From Ignavibacteriales bacterium (GTDB taxonomy: Bacteria > Bacteroidota > Ignavibacteria > Ignavibacteriales > Ignavibacteriaceae): 64,000 nucleotides of DNA. The stretch lies in assembly GCA_016709765.1 (NCBI GenBank), contig JADJMD010000012.1, positions 1 to 64,000 of the forward strand, read 5' to 3'. The translations under genes were made by a program, and so were the position numbers. Positions within the stretch are counted from its first letter, which is position 1. Every line of letters begins with the position of its first letter. Of the stretch, positions 1 through 8,880 are shown piece after piece. The notes under the pieces are model-generated. The model was not told where the DNA came from and searched no databases. It saw only the letters and a program-made list of their open reading frames with translations.

Positions 1-13
1 AACGCCGTTATAA
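1..13 (+). repeat. Right end of an upstream attC site
   Basis: The window opens on the last bases of an attC, aacgccGTTATAA, with the R' box at 7-13. The rest of this site lies outside the window. GTTATAAATTAAA from position 7 is exactly complementary to the 13 bases ending at the next R'' box at 1874, so it marks the left end of cassette 1. Confidence 0.85.
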
Positions 14-28
14 ATTAAAGGAGATGGA

Positions 29-1045
29 ATGAAACTAATAATATTTTTACTCCTTTTCTTAAGTTCCTTAATTTACTCCCAAAGCCTTTGGGAAAGTACA
101 TCCTTCCCAGATTCGATTCCAGTTTTAAGTCTGGCATTTGATAGTAGCTCAAATATTATTTATGCTGGAACAAATACTCACGGTATTTACAAGAGCACTA
201 ACGATGGTATGACGTGGATAGAAATTAACAATGGCATTTCGGGCTATAAGATAATCAGAGATTTGCTTGTGATAAATTCTCAAAAAGTATTTGCTGCAAC
301 TGAGAACGGACTGTATAAATCAACTAACCAAGGTGTGCTTTGGGAGTCAATAAATGTCGGAACTAACGCTTTTGGATATTTAACAACTTCTCCTAAAGGT
401 GATATTTTTACCGGAACTTGGGGTGGAATTTACAGATCAACAGATGAAGGTGAAAATTGGGAAAAAATATTTAACACTGGGCAAGATTTAGTTCAATCTA
501 TAAGTTTCGATTCCAAATGCACTATTTATTCTCATATAAGTGGTGATATTTATAGATCATTTGATTATGGTCTGTCCTGGCAACGAATTGGTGATTTAAG
601 AACCGGATCAACTCATCATTCCATCAATTCCGGAGTAGTCACAAATAATGATAATATTTTATTTGGAACTTATGATGGAGGTATATTTTTTTCATCTGAC
701 TACGGTAGCACATTCGAACCCAAAAACACTGGTCTAAATTATCTTGGCATTTCCGAATTACTTGTTGATGAAGGTGATCATATATCTGTAATAACCTTCC
801 CTAAGGGCTATTATACCTCAATAGATGAAGCAGACAAATGGAATTCTTTTGGTGATGGATTGGGAAATGATGAACCTATGACCTTGACAACCGACTCAAA
901 AGGTTATTTTTATTTAGGTAGTTATTATGGTGGTATTTATCGTAGTAAGTTTACACTATTTCGGTTTTTACCTAAGGAAAGAACAAAGAAATATTATAAG
1001 CACCCAAATACTGTCACTATGGATTCGATATTAATAAAAAAATAA
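29..1045 (+). CDS. Secreted Asp-box (BNR) repeat protein, 5' part of a frameshifted T9SS cargo gene
   Basis: Cassette 1. The start is fixed by a strong ribosome site (AAGGAGATGG) just upstream. Residues 1-18 are a signal peptide (MKLIIFLLLFLSSLIYSQ). The rest carries Asp-box repeats such as STNDGMTW, STNQGVLW, STDEGENW and SFDYGLSW, typical of beta-propeller, sialidase-like or YCF48-like exported proteins. The frame stops at a run of seven A at 1036-1042. Removing one A joins it to the next frame, which supplies an Ig-like region and a T9SS sorting domain. The intact product would be about 610 residues. The ligand or substrate cannot be told. The gene may be a pseudogene, a slippage-controlled gene or a base-call error. 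Confidence 0.8.
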   Translation: MKLIIFLLLFLSSLIYSQSLWESTSFPDSIPVLSLAFDSSSNIIYAGTNTHGIYKSTNDGMTWIEINNGISGYKIIRDLLVINSQKVFAATENGLYKSTNQGVLWESINVGTNAFGYLTTSPKGDIFTGTWGGIYRSTDEGENWEKIFNTGQDLVQSISFDSKCTIYSHISGDIYRSFDYGLSWQRIGDLRTGSTHHSINSGVVTNNDNILFGTYDGGIFFSSDYGSTFEPKNTGLNYLGISELLVDEGDHISVITFPKGYYTSIDEADKWNSFGDGLGNDEPMTLTTDSKGYFYLGSYYGGIYRSKFTLFRFLPKERTKKYYKHPNTVTMDSILIKK

Positions 1046-1859
1046 AAGTGATAGCGTCCTTATCGTTTCAGATGTTTCTTTAAGTAATACAGTATTTCAA
1101 TTGCAATCACAAAATTTTTCGATAAATCAGGATGATAGCATATATTTTGTTTACTCATATAATCCGATACAAACCGGTGTGGATATCGGGAAAATTACAT
1201 TTTATAATAATTCAATTATTGATTCCGAGACCGTTTTGTTAAAAGGTTACGCGGGTATACCTGTTATCCAGATTCCTTTTCAAACGGTTTCATTCTGGGA
1301 AGTTGAATTGGGAATTACAAAAGATACCACGTTAACAGTAAGGAATTTGGGTGTTGATACACTATTTATAGACTCAATAAGAACAAGCAATTCAGTTTTC
1401 AACTATAATTATGAAAACAATTTTATATCCCCTTGGGATTCTCTGTCTTTACATTTGTCTTTTACCCCAACTTCATTAGCATATTATGAAGCTAAGTTGA
1501 TTTTGTTTACAAATAATTACTCTTCTCCTGACTCACTAACATTAGAAGGATATGGCGTACGTCCAGTTGGGATTTCTGAAGAAATAAACTGGTTTTCATC
1601 TTTTGAATTATTCCAAAACTATCCTAATCCATTTAATCCCGTGACAACAATAAGCTTTAATATTTTAAGAGAATCAGAAGTACTTCTAGAAGTCTATAAT
1701 GCTTTAGGTAAAAGAGTCGCTAAATTAGTTGATTCAAAACTTCGATCTGGCAATTACAAAATAGTTTTTGATGGGTCTATATTATCAAGCGGTGTTTATT
1801 TCTATAAATTAAAAGCTGAAGAATTTGTTTCGACAAAAAAATTTGTTTTAATAAAATAG
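1038..1859 (+). pseudogene. 3' part of the frameshifted T9SS cargo gene (Ig-like domain plus type A sorting domain)
   Basis: This frame opens right after the A7 run at 1036-1042 and has no ribosome site of its own; its first usable start codon is TTG at 1101. The first two thirds resemble the choice-of-anchor D/ASH-type Ig folds of Bacteroidota surface proteins (for example 'LTVRNLGVDTLFIDSI'). The last 80 or so residues are a T9SS type A C-terminal sorting domain: 'NYPNPFNPVTTISFNI', then 'LEVYNALGKRVAKL', 'SGNYKIVFDG' and 'SSGVYFYKLKA', ending in a basic 'KKFVLIK'. Continuity with the upstream frame is inferred from the single-base offset and matching protein architecture. Confidence 0.75.
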
Positions 1860-1867
1860 GGTTTAAT

Positions 1868-2093
1868 TTATAACCAGCCAATCAACCCGACCGCCTTTTC
1901 GCACCCGGCAGTTTTTAAGTTATTGGTTTGGTTGTTCCGTTACAAGTTTGTTGTTCTAAGTAGTTCTATTAATTAACATTGTTGCAAACTGCACTTGCAA
2001 AGAAAGATAAGTGCAGTTTGCTAAATCTTTGGCTTTGTCTTTTTAATCTGCATTGCTGTTTGGGGCGGCGGGTTATCGGCAACGTCGTTATAC
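1868..2093 (+). repeat. attC site 1
   Basis: R'' is TTATAAC (1868-1874), L'' GCCAATCAAC, L' GTTATCGGC and R' GTTATAC (2087-2093). L'' pairs with L' with one mismatch and one extra C, the extrahelical base typical of attC. The inner arms CCGCC and GGCGG also pair. A perfect 13-bp hairpin (GCAAACTGCACTT and its complement) lies at 1984-2021. The site is 226 bp long and fills the gap between genes. Confidence 0.9.
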
Positions 2094-2105
2094 AACTAAA
2101 TAAAT

Positions 2106-2537
2106 ATGAAACATTATTTAACTATTTCTGCAATACTTTTATTAGGAATTTTTCTATCTTGTTCTACTTCTGAAACTGTGACTAAAAATAATCCAATGAT
2201 TTTGGATGAACTTCCAAGTCTTAGCAATCTATTTCATCCTAGAGGTGTTCCTGACTTTTCATTATTGATTTCTTCCTCTCAATTTTCTAATGCCTATTCA
2301 GTCAATTGTAAAAATATAAATTATTATGTAGCAGTTAATGACTTCAAAAAAGTCATCTATATTTCGACTGATGATGAATCTTTTGTCACATCAGAGAAAT
2401 TAAATATTAATAGCACTCTCTCAGATGTTAGAAACATTACTGACAATGATATTTCTATTGAAAAGGGATGGGCGTTCTTCATTCCACTCGAAAGCGGATG
2501 GAATATAACCAGCGCCTCAACCCGACCGCCGTTTTAG
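2106..2537 (+). CDS. Cassette-encoded putative lipoprotein, 143 aa
   Basis: Cassette 2. The ATG follows attC1 by 12 bases. The N-terminus MKHYLTISAILLLGIFLSC is a lipoprotein signal with its lipobox Cys at residue 19, so the product is probably an acylated periplasmic or outer-membrane protein. I recognise no family. The last dozen codons (from 'WNITSAS') and the stop lie inside the following attC site, so recombination supplied the C-terminus. The ribosome site is weak. Confidence 0.7.
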   Translation: MKHYLTISAILLLGIFLSCSTSETVTKNNPMILDELPSLSNLFHPRGVPDFSLLISSSQFSNAYSVNCKNINYYVAVNDFKKVIYISTDDESFVTSEKLNINSTLSDVRNITDNDISIEKGWAFFIPLESGWNITSASTRPPF

Positions 2538-2726
2538 TTCGGCGGATTTGTGATTTTTGAAATTGTATTTTAGTTATAGTTTGTTGTTCTAAGTGTTCGT
2601 TCTAATTAATTAACTTGCCTTCGGTTTGTACTGAACAAGTTACAAACCTACGGCTAAATATTTATCAGTTGTGCTTTACTCGGCTTCCCTGTTATGGGCG
2701 GCGGGTTAGGCGCAACGTCGTTATAC
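2503..2726 (+). repeat. attC site 2
   Basis: R'' is ATATAAC (2503-2509), L'' GCGCCTCAAC, L' GTTAGGCGC and R' GTTATAC (2720-2726); the site is 224 bp. The internal hairpin is GCCTTCGGTTTGTA (2617-2630) against TACAAACCTACGGC (2641-2654). The left end of cassette 2 matches this R'' over only six bases, unlike most other cassettes in the array. Confidence 0.92.
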
Positions 2727-2761
2727 AACTAAAATAGTAATTTTTATCTCAAAGATATTTT

Positions 2762-4138
2762 ATGAATCATAAGTGGATTTTTCATATAATTCTATTTCTT
2801 ACTTTTCTATTAAAAAATATTTTTTCACAAGTAAATGTCCCTTACTCGCTTGATTGCGAAAAATCTATTGAATTCTTGCAAAAGAATTGTTATTACTGTG
2901 GGGAAAGATATGATGGTGGAAGATGTTTTGTAGAGAAGTTCAATTATCTTGGTGAAGCAAAAGACAAGCAATACTATTATGGTGTTTATAAACTTGATGA
3001 TAGAGATTTTCCACAATTATATAAACTACACTGGCAAAAGTTTTTTATAATTTATGAGGGAGATAAAAACCAATCAAATTTAAAACCTATTCATTTCACT
3101 AAGTCTAAATGGGAAGACGACGTTAGTCATTACGATTGCGAAATGGCAGAAACAAAGTATGGAACAATAATACATATTCATCTGGTTGATCAAGCACCAG
3201 GATTAGATGAAGGAGAATATATTATCAATCGAAAAGGTAAATGGGAAAGAGTAAGAGTTCCAGATTGGTACTGTGCTTCGGAAGGATTATTACCGGAGGG
3301 TTATTATTTAGATTATTATACATCAGATAATTATATAAAAATTGACTTGAAAACTTTTACTATAAAATTTCCGGTCGTAGAAGAATTTAGACGCGATAAA
3401 ATTATCGGGTCTACTTATTTTAAGCTAGTTGTAGAAAAAAGTAGATTTAAAATCATTAAATCTGAGTACGTACCTAATTCACAAATCCATAGATCAGAAT
3501 CCGATGCTGTGATGGATACTTTTTCTTATTGCGAAAAAACAATAAAATATTTGCAGAACAACTGTTATGCTTGCGATGATAGTTTAAAAGATGTTGACTG
3601 TAAAATTAAGGAATTCAAATATGTAGGAATTGTGAACGGCAAGCAATATTACTTTGGCTTATATGCACATAAGGATGATTATAATGGACAATATTATAAT
3701 AAATATTTCATTATCTATGAGGGAAAGAAAAATAGAAATTATCTCAAACCAATACATTTTTTCTATCCTAAAGATTTTATTGAATTTTATGATGTCGATA
3801 TGACGAATACTAAATATGGATTAATAATCCATATTTATGTTTCTGATGGAAATGGTGGTGATGATAATGGTGAATATATTCTCTATAGAAAAGGCAGATG
3901 GAAAAAATTAAAAATACCCAATTGGGATTGTGTCTATGAATGGGTTAAACCTGAAGATTATTGGTTCTGCAGAGGAAGAACGATTGATCTAAAAAATATG
4001 ACAATTACATTGCCAGTATATTCACACGATGATGCTTGTTGCTGTCCAACAAAAGGAATTGTAAAATCTAAATTAACTATTGATGATAGTGGATTTAAAA
4101 TTTTGAGTAGTAAATATTATCCGGATTTAGAAGAATAA
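2762..4138 (+). CDS. Exported protein with two tandem Cys-rich domains, 458 aa
   Basis: Cassette 3. The N-terminus is a signal peptide (MNHKWIFHIILFLTFLLK, cleavage near 'FSQ'). The mature protein is a tandem duplication: residues of about 30-240 and 255-455 share an order of motifs, 'CEKSIEFLQKNCYYC' with 'CEKTIKYLQNNCYAC', 'KQYYYGVY' with 'KQYYFGLY', 'FIIYEGDKN' with 'FIIYEGKKN', and 'GEYIINRKGKWERV' with 'GEYILYRKGRWKKL'. The paired Cys residues fit disulfides in an exported protein. I do not recognise the family. The cassette ends match each other perfectly over ten bases (GTTATACAAC and its complement), so the cassette looks intact. Confidence 0.85.
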   Translation: MNHKWIFHIILFLTFLLKNIFSQVNVPYSLDCEKSIEFLQKNCYYCGERYDGGRCFVEKFNYLGEAKDKQYYYGVYKLDDRDFPQLYKLHWQKFFIIYEGDKNQSNLKPIHFTKSKWEDDVSHYDCEMAETKYGTIIHIHLVDQAPGLDEGEYIINRKGKWERVRVPDWYCASEGLLPEGYYLDYYTSDNYIKIDLKTFTIKFPVVEEFRRDKIIGSTYFKLVVEKSRFKIIKSEYVPNSQIHRSESDAVMDTFSYCEKTIKYLQNNCYACDDSLKDVDCKIKEFKYVGIVNGKQYYFGLYAHKDDYNGQYYNKYFIIYEGKKNRNYLKPIHFFYPKDFIEFYDVDMTNTKYGLIIHIYVSDGNGGDDNGEYILYRKGRWKKLKIPNWDCVYEWVKPEDYWFCRGRTIDLKNMTITLPVYSHDDACCCPTKGIVKSKLTIDDSGFKILSSKYYPDLEE

Positions 4139-4153
4139 TATTATTAAAATGTT

Positions 4154-4380
4154 GTATAACCAGCGCCTCAACGCCGACCGCCATTTTAGTTCGGCGGTTT
4201 TGTGATTTTTGAAATTGTGTTTTAGTTATAGATTTTGTTCAAAGTGTTCTTACTTAATTAATTAAACTTACAAACTGCACTTGCGAAAGCAAGTTAAGTG
4301 CAGTTTGTTTAATCATCGGCATTGTGTTTTAGTTTGTCGCTCTTGTTATGGGCGGCGGGTTAGGCGCAAAGCCGTTATAT
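4154..4380 (+). repeat. attC site 3
   Basis: R'' is GTATAAC (4154-4160), L'' GCGCCTCAAC, L' GTTAGGCGC and R' GTTATAT (4374-4380); the site is 227 bp. The internal hairpin is a perfect 13-bp stem, ACAAACTGCACTT (4270-4282) against AAGTGCAGTTTGT (4296-4308). It belongs to the same sequence class as the hairpin of attC1. Confidence 0.92.
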
Positions 4381-4394
4381 TGCTTAAATCATAA

Positions 4395-5009
4395 ATGAAA
4401 AAAGTAATAAAAATATCGATTTTGTTTTTTTTTATTTTATGGTTGATCCCCGTAATAAAGAATATTTATCTATACTTTAATTATAATCATTTCAATAATG
4501 CTCTTTTGAAGGTTAAAGATGATAATCCAATGACAATTGGTAAGTGGGAAGGGAAATATGATCCGCTCATTGATTCTTTTGATACAAGGCAAATCTTAAC
4601 GATATATCATTATAAAGATTCTACTGGATTATTTGTAATAAAAGAACTTCCATATAGAATTAATAAATCGATAGCAGAATTATACTCTTGGACTTCTTTA
4701 TTGCCTTTCGATGATAAAAGGGCAAACTTTTATAAATATAAAATAAACGTTAAGAAAGATTATTTTTATTACATCATTAAAATAAAATCAGATTACGGCA
4801 TTATCCATCAAGACACTATTTACAATGTTTATAAAATTTCTAATGACTCACTTTACATTAATCATATAGAATTAGATGATATCGAAAAATTACCAAATAC
4901 TAAATTAAGTTACTCTTATTTTGATAAACTCAATGAATTTGATTTATGGGATTGGAATTATATAAATCCTTTTATGGAGTATAAAAATTTGTTTAAAGAA
5001 ATATTCTAG
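4395..5009 (+). CDS. Membrane-anchored protein of unknown function, 204 aa
   Basis: Cassette 4. One hydrophobic segment at residues 8-27 follows a basic start (MKKVIKISILFFFILW), so the protein is probably inner-membrane anchored with a periplasmic domain, although an uncleaved signal is also possible. The soluble part is rich in Tyr, Lys and Asn and has no Cys. I recognise no family. The cassette ends pair perfectly (GTTATATTGC), and the gene is the only content of its cassette. Confidence 0.75.
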   Translation: MKKVIKISILFFFILWLIPVIKNIYLYFNYNHFNNALLKVKDDNPMTIGKWEGKYDPLIDSFDTRQILTIYHYKDSTGLFVIKELPYRINKSIAELYSWTSLLPFDDKRANFYKYKINVKKDYFYYIIKIKSDYGIIHQDTIYNVYKISNDSLYINHIELDDIEKLPNTKLSYSYFDKLNEFDLWDWNYINPFMEYKNLFKEIF

Positions 5010-5020
5010 GAAACAATGCA

Positions 5021-5245
5021 ATATAACCAGCGCCTCAACGCCGACCGCCATTTTAGTTCGGTGATTTTATAATTTTTGGCGTTTTATTTTTGTTAAAGAT
5101 TTTGTTCTAAGTGTTCGTTCTAATTAATTAACTTGCCTTCGGTGCGTATGAAAACAAGTTACGCACCTACGGCTAAATATTTATCAGTTGTGTTTTACTT
5201 GGCTTCCTTGTTCGGGGCGGCGGGTTAGGCGCAAAGCCGTTAGGC
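5021..5245 (+). repeat. attC site 4
   Basis: R'' is ATATAAC (5021-5027), L'' GCGCCTCAAC, L' GTTAGGCGC and R' GTTAGGC (5239-5245); the site is 225 bp. The internal hairpin is of the GGTGCGTA/TACGCACC class, near 5143-5171. Confidence 0.92.
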
Positions 5246-5290
5246 ACTCAGTTAAATAACACAATACATAACAATTAAAAAATATTTAAG

Positions 5291-7390
5291 ATGAAGAAAC
5301 TGATATTATTTTTATTTTTTATTACAATTATTATTTATCCTCAGGCTAATTATTGGCAGCAGTATGGCGGGCCCACTGGAGAATTAGTATATTCATTTGC
5401 TGTAGATTCAAGTGGAATTATTTATGCTTCAGGTACTACTAGTTTTATAAAATCACCTGATGGAGGGTTCAACTGGATAAATGTTTCAGAGAAATCTAAG
5501 TTAAATTCATTATTTGTATATAATGATAATCTTATGTTTGGCTCAGACAATTATTCTCTTCTTAAATCATCGGATAAAGGGGTCACCTGGACACAGACTA
5601 GTTTGAACACAAGTATTACCGATATCACTGTGAATTCAAATCTTCAACTTTTTGCTGCTTCAAATGAGAATGGACTTTATCGATCTATTGATAACGGTTT
5701 AAATTGGGAAAGATTGAGTGGAGGCCTAACATCCGGTAGATACAGTAGTATTATTGTTCATCCAAATGGATACATTTTTGCCGGTTCTCTTACTTTACTT
5801 GAAGGGGTTTTCCGTTCAACTAACAACGGAAATACTTGGACTCAAGTTTCTAACGGACTACCTCAAGATCCATTATCATATCTTTATGTAACAGATATTA
5901 CCATTGCTTCTGATAGTTCTATAGTATTAACAACAGCTTTTAATGGAATATTCAGATCTACAGATTATGGAAATAATTGGATTAATGTCTTGAGTGGAAG
6001 TTTTACATCATTGTCTTCAAATGGCAATCAAATCTATGCATCGTGTTATGATGATACAAATTTAAGGGGATGGATTTATCGATCAGATGATAATGGACAA
6101 AGCTGGGTATTAACTGGATGGAAATTTACAAGGGTGAAAAATATTTTGTTGAGGAATGGCGTTGTTATAGCTTCAAGTGATCAGGGTGTTGGGATTTCGA
6201 CCGACAACGGCTCAAGTTGGACTTTTAAAAATTTTGGAACCGATTATCAAATTGTAAATTCATTAGAATACGATTTTTACGGTAAACTATTTGCTGTTGT
6301 AAATGCAGGGATCTATAATCCAACCGATGATGGAAAAAATTGGTACCCATTTTATCCCTCTACAAACAATTATTATGTAAAAGATTTTGAAAAATTGAGA
6401 ACAGGTATAATGTTTATGGGAACAAGAACTTCAAGTGGAGGAATAATAGGTGCAGTTTTTCGTTCTCCAAATGGACAGTCGTGGACGAAAATATTAGATG
6501 CTGAAGTATGGTTTTTAGAGAATGAAAATGACAGTATAATTTATATTGGTACTGAAATGCATCAAGGTTTATATAGGTACCATGTAAAACAAAACATATT
6601 ACAGCACCTATTAGGTTCTGTATCGGTTTTTTCCTTTACATCTAAGGCAGGGGGAATATTGCTTGCCGGTTCAGGCCAGTACGAGGGAACAATGTATCGC
6701 TCAACAGACAATGGGGGCACTTGGGTAGAATCAGCAAATGGTCTTGGCCCAGTTTCTATAACTTCAATGGTTACAACCTCACAAGGATATATCGTGGCGG
6801 CCAGTTATGGTTCCAGCACAACTGGGTATGGAATTTATATTTCTTCAGATAATGGTGTTAACTGGAATCATACATCTATTACGGAAGGTAATTTTAATGT
6901 GCTCTTTATAAATAGTAACGGGGAAATATTTGCTGGAGGAGAAAAAGGGAAACTTTTAAAGTCAACTGATGAAGGAAATACCTGGAGTGACATTAGTTCT
7001 GGTCTTCCTTTTGATAGAATATTATGTCTAGCCCAGAATCCAAGTGGATATTTGCTTGCAGGAACGGCGGACAACGGTATTTATATAACTTCAGAACCCA
7101 CAGGAGTTTCTTTTGATAATAAGGTGGCGAATTTTTCTCTGAGTCAGAATTATCCAAATCCTTTTAATCCAACAACTAAAATCAATTATGAGATTCCAGA
7201 ACGATGTACAGTTCAATTAAAAATTTTTAATTTACTTGGTCAAGAGATTAAATCGTTAGTAAGTGAGGAACAATTTGCAGGCAAGTATGAAATAGAATTT
7301 GATGGTGGCAATCTTTCAAGTGGTGTTTATTTTTACAAAATGAGCGCTGGGGATTTTTCTGAGACTAAAAAATTTATCATCCTAAGATAA
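5291..7390 (+). CDS. T9SS-exported Asp-box (BNR) repeat protein, 699 aa
   Basis: Cassette 5. A signal peptide (MKKLILFLFFITIIIYPQ) leads into many Asp-box repeats across residues 20-600: SPDGGFNW, SSDKGVTW, SIDNGLNW, STNNGNTW, STDYGNNW, SDDNGQSW, STDNGGTW, SSDNGVNW and STDEGNTW. These predict one or two beta-propellers. The last 80 or so residues are a T9SS type A sorting domain: 'SQNYPNPFNPTTKINYEI', 'LKIFNLLGQEI', 'SSGVYFYKMSAG' and a basic 'KKFIILR' end. This domain sends the protein through SprA to the surface or medium. It is a full-length relative of the frameshifted cassette 1 gene. The cassette ends pair perfectly over nine bases (GTTAGGCAC). The ligand is unknown. Confidence 0.9.
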   Translation: MKKLILFLFFITIIIYPQANYWQQYGGPTGELVYSFAVDSSGIIYASGTTSFIKSPDGGFNWINVSEKSKLNSLFVYNDNLMFGSDNYSLLKSSDKGVTWTQTSLNTSITDITVNSNLQLFAASNENGLYRSIDNGLNWERLSGGLTSGRYSSIIVHPNGYIFAGSLTLLEGVFRSTNNGNTWTQVSNGLPQDPLSYLYVTDITIASDSSIVLTTAFNGIFRSTDYGNNWINVLSGSFTSLSSNGNQIYASCYDDTNLRGWIYRSDDNGQSWVLTGWKFTRVKNILLRNGVVIASSDQGVGISTDNGSSWTFKNFGTDYQIVNSLEYDFYGKLFAVVNAGIYNPTDDGKNWYPFYPSTNNYYVKDFEKLRTGIMFMGTRTSSGGIIGAVFRSPNGQSWTKILDAEVWFLENENDSIIYIGTEMHQGLYRYHVKQNILQHLLGSVSVFSFTSKAGGILLAGSGQYEGTMYRSTDNGGTWVESANGLGPVSITSMVTTSQGYIVAASYGSSTTGYGIYISSDNGVNWNHTSITEGNFNVLFINSNGEIFAGGEKGKLLKSTDEGNTWSDISSGLPFDRILCLAQNPSGYLLAGTADNGIYITSEPTGVSFDNKVANFSLSQNYPNPFNPTTKINYEIPERCTVQLKIFNLLGQEIKSLVSEEQFAGKYEIEFDGGNLSSGVYFYKMSAGDFSETKKFIILR

Positions 7391-7397
7391 GGAAAGT

Positions 7398-7621
7398 GCC
7401 TAACCAGCGCCTCAACGCCGACCGCCTTTTTAGTTCGGCGGATTTATAATTTTTGGCGTTTTATTTTTGTTAAAGATTTTGTTCAAAGTGTTCGTTCTAA
7501 TTAATTAACTTGCCTTCGGTTTGTACTGAACAAGTTACAAACCTACGGCTAAATATTTGGCAATGCGTTTTAGTTTGTCGTTCTTGTTCTGGGCGGCGGG
7601 TTAGGCGCAAGGCCGTTATAT
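7398..7621 (+). repeat. attC site 5
   Basis: R'' is GCCTAAC (7398-7404), L'' GCGCCTCAAC, L' GTTAGGCGC and R' GTTATAT (7615-7621); the site is 224 bp. The internal hairpin is of the GGTTTGTA/TACAAACC class. Confidence 0.92.
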
Positions 7622-7642
7622 GCTTTATCTTTTGGTGAAATA

Positions 7643-8002
7643 ATGGAAACATTTAAAGAAAAATTCTTTTTGTATTCTTTCTATTTTGCTTTAGTTGTCG
7701 TTTCGATTATCCCTAGCCTTTTCAAAACTCTTTTTGTTCATCATTCCGGAAAGTTTGAAGCTATTGGAATCGGTTGGGCTTTAATTATAATTATTGCAAT
7801 TTATAAAAAATGGCAACATACAAAGCTTTTATTCAATATTGTTTTTATTGGCACTTTGCTATTTGAAGTTTTAATATTCTCTTTGTCAAAAGAACCATAT
7901 TTATTGCGTTACGCTTTTTTAATGTTAGCCCAAATAGGCTTACTAATTATTTTTAATTATTCAAACATAATTCAAAATCGTATTCACAAGTTTAGCATAT
8001 AA
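7643..8002 (+). CDS. Small polytopic membrane protein, 119 aa
   Basis: Cassette 6. Four hydrophobic stretches (about residues 10-28, 42-55, 62-79 and 88-106) with basic loops predict a four-helix inner-membrane protein. I recognise no family. The TAA stop sits inside the R'' box of the following attC (agc ATA TAA C), so the recombination site ends the gene. The cassette ends pair perfectly over ten bases (GTTATATGCT). Confidence 0.75.
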   Translation: METFKEKFFLYSFYFALVVVSIIPSLFKTLFVHHSGKFEAIGIGWALIIIIAIYKKWQHTKLLFNIVFIGTLLFEVLIFSLSKEPYLLRYAFLMLAQIGLLIIFNYSNIIQNRIHKFSI

Positions 8003-8220
8003 CCAGCGCCTCAACGCCGACCGCCTTTTTAGTTCGGCGGATTAATTATTTTAGAGGTGTAGTTTTAGTTATAGATTTTGTTCTAAGTGTTCGTTTTAAT
8101 TAATTAACTTGCCTTCGGTGCGTACTGAGAAAGTTACGCACCTACGGCTAAATATTTATCAGTTGTGCTTTACTCGGCTTCCTTGTTCTGGGCGGCGGGT
8201 TAGGCGCAAGGCCGTTAGGT
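7997..8220 (+). repeat. attC site 6
   Basis: R'' is ATATAAC (7997-8003), L'' GCGCCTCAAC, L' GTTAGGCGC and R' GTTAGGT (8214-8220); the site is 224 bp. The internal hairpin is of the GGTGCGTA/TACGCACC class. Confidence 0.92.
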
Positions 8221-8247
8221 GCTAATAAAATAATAGTGGAGTATTTT

Positions 8248-8862
8248 ATGAAAAAACTTTCCTTATCGTCTATTATCATTTTAGTCTTTTTGTATGGTTG
8301 TGGATCCACCAAATCTAGTTTGCTTAACAGTGATCCTTCTTTTAACTCTAATGACTTTTATAGTAGTTCAATTACAATATATTCTCCATTATCTGTCTCA
8401 ATTTCCAATAACAAGTATGCTGATTACAAAGAAGAAGATGCTAAATACGAAATCACAAATATGTTAAAAGAAAGTATTGAAAAAGTTTCACCGCGAACAA
8501 ATGTAATTATTGGGAAAGAATCAGTTCCTAGTTATTTCAGAGGAGTTTTAATTAATAAAGAAGCCGGAACACAGTTCTTAAAAAATACAAAAACCAAATA
8601 TCTTGTATTTGTTCAACAGGTTTTAGTCGGAGAAGATTCTAAGATGCAATCAATAAATACTACTACTGGTGTGCCATTTTCATATTCACAAAGTGAAACC
8701 AAGACTACAATGTATTTTGATATTTGGAACAAGGATGTTGGAGCAGCAGTTTTTTCTCTTGAAGTGAAAGCAGCCATTAATGATGGGTTATTAGTTAATA
8801 GTTTAAACTCTTCATTTTCAAATGCAGTGGATGAATTTATTAGTAATATCAATAAGAAATAA
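8248..8862 (+). CDS. Cassette-encoded lipoprotein, 204 aa
   Basis: Cassette 7. I chose the ATG at 8248 because GGAG ends six bases before it; an upstream GTG at 8236 is part of that ribosome site. The N-terminus MKKLSLSSIIILVFLYGC is a lipoprotein signal with its lipobox Cys at residue 18. The mature part has alternating hydrophobic patterns such as 'TKYLVFVQQVLVG' and 'TTMYFDIWNKDVGAAVFSLEV', suggesting a beta-rich periplasmic domain. I recognise no family. The cassette ends pair perfectly over nine bases (GTTAGGTGC). Confidence 0.78.
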   Translation: MKKLSLSSIIILVFLYGCGSTKSSLLNSDPSFNSNDFYSSSITIYSPLSVSISNNKYADYKEEDAKYEITNMLKESIEKVSPRTNVIIGKESVPSYFRGVLINKEAGTQFLKNTKTKYLVFVQQVLVGEDSKMQSINTTTGVPFSYSQSETKTTMYFDIWNKDVGAAVFSLEVKAAINDGLLVNSLNSSFSNAVDEFISNINKK

Positions 8863-8880
8863 TCAATAATATTTAAGCGC

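Noticed and set aside
1979..2173. A 64-codon open frame across the attC 1 hairpin.
   Set aside because: It lies within the recombination site and overlaps the cassette 2 gene; it has no ribosome site, and its reading is a by-product of the conserved attC sequence.
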